DNA from: Chryseobacterium sp. S0630
GTDB lineage: Bacteria > Bacteroidota > Bacteroidia > Flavobacteriales > Weeksellaceae
Length of the DNA: 64,000 bases
Assembly: GCF_024158915.1 (NCBI RefSeq)
Contig: NZ_JAMZGF010000020.1
Location: forward strand, 1 to 64,000
Direction of reading: 5' to 3'
Part shown: positions 62,873 to 64,000 of the stretch, piece after piece
How positions within the stretch are numbered: position 1 is the stretch's first letter
Layout: every line of letters starts with the position of its first letter
Program-made: the position numbers and the translations under genes
Notes under the pieces: generated by a model
What the model was told of the DNA's origin: nothing
What the model saw: the letters and a program-made list of their open reading frames with translations, nothing else
Databases searched by the model: none

Positions 62873-63778
62873 TTAAAATTCCTCATCAGAAAGTTCTTTA
62901 TTCACCACAGCACCGGCAAAATTTCCTTGTGCAACTGCATTGGCTACAGAACGCATCATGGTCACATTATCTCCACAGGCAAAAACTCCGGGAACAGTTG
63001 TTTTCTGCATCATATCTACTTTAATAAATCCCTGTTCTGTCAGTTCACATCCCAAATCATCGGATACATTGATATTCTGTTCAAAAGGAATTTTAGCATA
63101 CAAAGCCTGTAAAGGAATTTCTTTTCCGTTTTTGAAAACTATTTTTTGAATAGAGCCATTTTCGTGTTTTATGTCTTTAATTTCATCTTCGTTAAGAATA
63201 ATGTTATTCTGACTAAGTTTTCCGATTTGTTCTTCCGTAAGTACAGCTTTTCCATTGGTAAACAAAGTAAGGTTTTTAGTCAGATTATAAATCAGTTTTG
63301 AAAATTCGTAGGCCATATCACCATTAGAAAGAACACCTGTTATTTTGTTTTTTACTTCATAGCCATGACAATAGGGGCAATGGATAACAGAAATTCCCCA
63401 GCATTCTGCAAATCCCGGAATATCCGGCATGATATCCTTTACTCCCGAAGCAAGGATCAGCTTCTTAGTATGAAATTCTTTTCCGGATGAAGTTTCAATC
63501 ACAAAACCTTCGGCTGTTTTTGCTGTTTTTATGACTGTTCCGTTATAAAACCTTACAGTGTCATACTTTTCTACATCTTCTTTTGCCAGCTTTGCAATTT
63601 CCGCAGGAGTTTTCCCGTCATGAGTAACAAAGTTATGGGAATGCGGAGTCTGTCTGTTGCAGGGTTTTCCGTTATCAATGATGAGAACGTTTCTTAAAGA
63701 TCTTCCTAAAGACATTCCTGCTGATAATCCTGAATAGCTTCCTCCTATTATGATAACATCAAAGTTTTTGTTTTCCAT
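62873..63778 (-). CDS. Thioredoxin-reductase-like FAD/NAD(P)H oxidoreductase
   Basis: This is a 301-residue flavoprotein with the TrxR fold. The FAD motif is IIIGGSYSGLSAGMSLGR, a CPYC pair lies at Cys134 and Cys137 in HCPYCHGYE, and GVFACGDNVTMMRSVANAVAQG is the C-terminal FAD region. The CPYCHG motif differs from the CATC of classical thioredoxin reductases and marks a related group of thiol oxidoreductases. The usual NADPH-site GxGxxA pattern is weak (SNGDMAYEFSKLIY). Its redox partner is unknown. Its promoter and the tandem heptamer repeat lie just upstream. Confidence 0.86.
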   Translation of the reverse strand: MENKNFDVIIIGGSYSGLSAGMSLGRSLRNVLIIDNGKPCNRQTPHSHNFVTHDGKTPAEIAKLAKEDVEKYDTVRFYNGTVIKTAKTAEGFVIETSSGKEFHTKKLILASGVKDIMPDIPGFAECWGISVIHCPYCHGYEVKNKITGVLSNGDMAYEFSKLIYNLTKNLTLFTNGKAVLTEEQIGKLSQNNIILNEDEIKDIKHENGSIQKIVFKNGKEIPLQALYAKIPFEQNINVSDDLGCELTEQGFIKVDMMQKTTVPGVFACGDNVTMMRSVANAVAQGNFAGAVVNKELSDEEF

Positions 63779-63785
63779 AGCTCAA

Positions 63786-63862
63786 TTGATAGTTGATAGT
63801 TGATAGTTGATAGTTGATAGTTGATAGTTGATAGTTGATAGTTGATAGTTGATAGTTGATAG
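63786..63862. repeat. Tandem heptanucleotide repeat, eleven copies
   Basis: Eleven perfect head-to-tail copies of TTGATAG (77 bases) begin 8 bases upstream of the flavoprotein ATG. They end 2 bases from its -7 promoter box. The repeat fills the transcribed leader of that gene. Confidence 0.97.
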
Positions 63863-63864
63863 TG

Positions 63865-63893
63865 CAAAGATAGCCTAAAATTTATTAATGCAA
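63865..63893 (-). promoter_or_regulatory. Promoter of the thioredoxin-reductase-like gene
   Basis: On the minus strand TTG (63893-63891), 18 bases and TATCTTTG (63872-63865) match the consensus. The heptamer repeat starts immediately after it. The remaining 100 bases to the window end show no clear gene. Confidence 0.72.
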
Positions 63894-64000
63894 TAAAGTT
63901 GCAATAATATTTATCTATTAACCTTTTCTTGTATACAAATCATCATTTCCAACTTTATTGAAAACTATTTCCATTCATTTTTAACTTCGATAATTTCGTC

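Noticed and set aside
63786..63862. Possible CRISPR array
   Set aside because: The 7-base units are contiguous with no spacers and no cas genes are nearby; it is a simple tandem repeat.

Overview
The window looks like a chromosomal segment of a Bacteroidota bacterium, most likely the Chryseobacterium/Weeksellaceae branch of Flavobacteriales. The DNA is AT-rich. Promoters fit the Bacteroidota pattern (TTG, 17-23 nt, TAnnTTTG). Several genes are typical of the phylum: a PorX-type T9SS regulator, a T9SS type A C-terminal domain, an LpxC-FabZ fusion and a TonB-dependent receptor. No phage, insertion sequence, tRNA, rRNA or CRISPR array was seen. Family names come from recognising the protein sequences; no database search was run.

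Left part (1-32 kb): housekeeping and envelope genes. In order: a lone TonB receptor, a lipoprotein, a DinB-like protein, a WYL regulator divergent from a Crp/Fnr regulator with an AhpD-like gene, an MsbA-like exporter, LptB with an unusual C-terminal extension, a TM2 protein, HemB, a tiny T9SS-sorted protein, a NatAB-type ABC pair and a PorT-like barrel. Next comes a minus-strand lipid A/translation block (lpxD, lpxC-fabZ, lpxA, efp, a second lpxD-like gene, sucD). Then follow an HD phosphohydrolase, an S41 peptidase, PorX, a MliC-like lipoprotein, YciI, exonuclease III, an RlpA-like protein, two low-complexity secreted proteins and rimO.

Right part (32-60.6 kb): 24 consecutive minus-strand genes forming a Wzx/Wzy-type surface polysaccharide (capsule or O-antigen) cluster. 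A good promoter lies just upstream at about 60.65 kb and a terminator hairpin lies after the last gene at about 32.05 kb. Transcription order is: long-form 4,6-dehydratase (PglF/WbpM type), Wza, Wzc, UDP-GlcNAc 6-dehydrogenase (WbpA type), L-2-hydroxyglutarate oxidase, WbpE-, WbpD- and WbpB-like enzymes, ATP-grasp, PHP, Wzx, NodB-like deacetylase, a first polymerase/ligase, a class II glutaminase fused to a WbpG/PseA-type amidotransferase, a secreted unknown, a glycosyltransferase, an AsnB-like protein, a second glycosyltransferase, a second polymerase/ligase, then PglC-, PglD- and PglE-like proteins, a second initiating sugar transferase and RmlC.

Together these genes suggest a short repeat unit. 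One sugar would be a 2,4-diamino-trideoxy sugar (QuiNAc4NAc/bacillosamine type). Another would be a 2,3-diamino uronic acid (GlcNAc3NAcA type), probably converted further to an amide or amidine by the glutaminase-WbpG fusion. The embedded 2-hydroxyglutarate oxidase could recycle the by-product of the WbpB/WbpE couple. These are the most interesting parts of the window.

Right edge (60.9-64 kb): recX, glyA and a thioredoxin-reductase-like flavoprotein. The promoter of the last gene is followed directly by eleven perfect 7-bp repeats in its leader.
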